Source: Candidatus Kuenenia stuttgartensis (GTDB lineage: Bacteria; Planctomycetota; Planctomycetia; Isosphaerales; Isosphaeraceae). From it: a stretch of 64,000 bases of DNA. Made by a program: the position numbers and the translations under genes. Below are positions 63,785-64,000 of this stretch, in pieces. Every line of letters begins with the position of its first letter. The first letter of the stretch is position 1. The stretch spans positions 86,093 through 150,092 of the forward strand of contig CAMBEP010000005.1 in assembly GCA_945865635.1 (NCBI GenBank). The letters are read 5' to 3'. The notes under the pieces were generated by a model. It saw only the letters and a program-made list of their open reading frames with translations, was not told where the DNA came from and did not search any database.

Positions 63785-64000
63785 TCATCCGACTAAAGCG
63801 TACTTGGCGTCGTGGATTGACAGAATTTTTAATTCAAAAAATTCCATGTCTCGATAGCCATATGCTTGTCGCTTCATGGTTTTGATCTTGTTGTTCGTGC
63901 CTTCCATCGGGCCTGAACTGATCCGGTGGTCGTACCAAGTCAGAAGCCCTTCCATGTGGCTTTCCACGGTCTTCGCCATCGTGATCAGGATCTTGATTCC
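63785..64000 (-). CDS. ISL3-family transposase, 5' part outside window
   Basis: The last 71 residues of a transposase reading in from the window edge. WYDHRISSGPMEGTNNKIKT and KRQAYGYRDMEFFELKIL are typical of the C-terminal DDE domain of ISL3 transposases. No stop is seen up to the edge. It differs in sequence from the remnant at 61.1 kb, so they are separate elements. The terminal inverted repeat is expected in 63731-63784 but was not resolved. Confidence 0.85.
   Translation of the reverse strand, partial: GIKILITMAKTVESHMEGLLTWYDHRISSGPMEGTNNKIKTMKRQAYGYRDMEFFELKILSIHDAKYALVG

Overview
The window looks like the chromosome of a member of Planctomycetota. The evidence is the set of lineage-typical families: two PSCyt1/DUF1549/DUF1553 proteins paired with DUF1501 proteins plus a third partial DUF1501 gene, a DUF1559 pseudopilin-like protein, two cysteine-rich YTV-repeat exported proteins, and a membrane-embedded sigma-54 activator. 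Most genes are moderately GC-rich, but about 31.8-36.2 kb is visibly AT-richer and carries accessory genes and repeats.

Layout. 1-4.7 kb: + strand run of DUF1501 (5' cut by the window), amidohydrolase, Gfo/Idh/MocA oxidoreductase and a THUMP-like methyltransferase joined by an ATGA overlap. 4.7-9.1 kb: a 1034-residue membrane sigma-54 activator on the - strand, divergent from an alpha/beta hydrolase that has a near-perfect -24/-12 promoter. 9.5-10.9 kb: DAHP synthase (aroF type) behind a long leader with a candidate Trp-containing leader peptide and a terminator hairpin. 11-15.5 kb: tRNA-Leu(CAA), purE, purK and a single-chain BatA-BatB-TPR protein. 15.5-17.6 kb: argJ and an SDR reductase. 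17.9-31.8 kb: YTV protein, then two cytochrome-type/DUF1501 pairs and a convergent polytopic membrane protein.

31.8-43.9 kb: a nuclease-like/PIN gene pair whose PIN gene has an in-frame TGA, a MITE-like element, an AT-rich DUF429 gene, a tiny basic ORF, an orphan SctQ/FliN-like (SPOA) pair, a TlpA-like lipoprotein, DUF1559, a small lipoprotein, a second MITE-like copy with an adjacent second repeat, and an XRE regulator. 43.9-51.4 kb (- strand): FHA-MoxR pair and a complete glycine cleavage cluster gcvT-gcvH-gcvPA-gcvPB with a translationally coupled lipoate ligase. 51.5-54 kb: repeat cluster, Fic protein with a palindromic upstream region, ArgA-like acetyltransferase. 54.3-59.1 kb: purC, aroC, an unknown anchored protein and cutC. 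59.1-64 kb: third full MITE-like copy, second YTV protein, DUF1573-like lipoprotein, an ISL3 transposase remnant, a large membrane protein and the 3' part of another ISL3 transposase.

Housekeeping themes are scattered: purine (purE, purK, purC), shikimate (aroF type, aroC), arginine (argJ, ArgA-like) and one-carbon metabolism (gcv cluster plus lipoate attachment). The less ordinary parts are the membrane sigma-54 regulator with its divergent target, the aroF leader, the fused Bat protein, the orphan SctQ-like pair, and a family of about 265-bp inverted-repeat elements.
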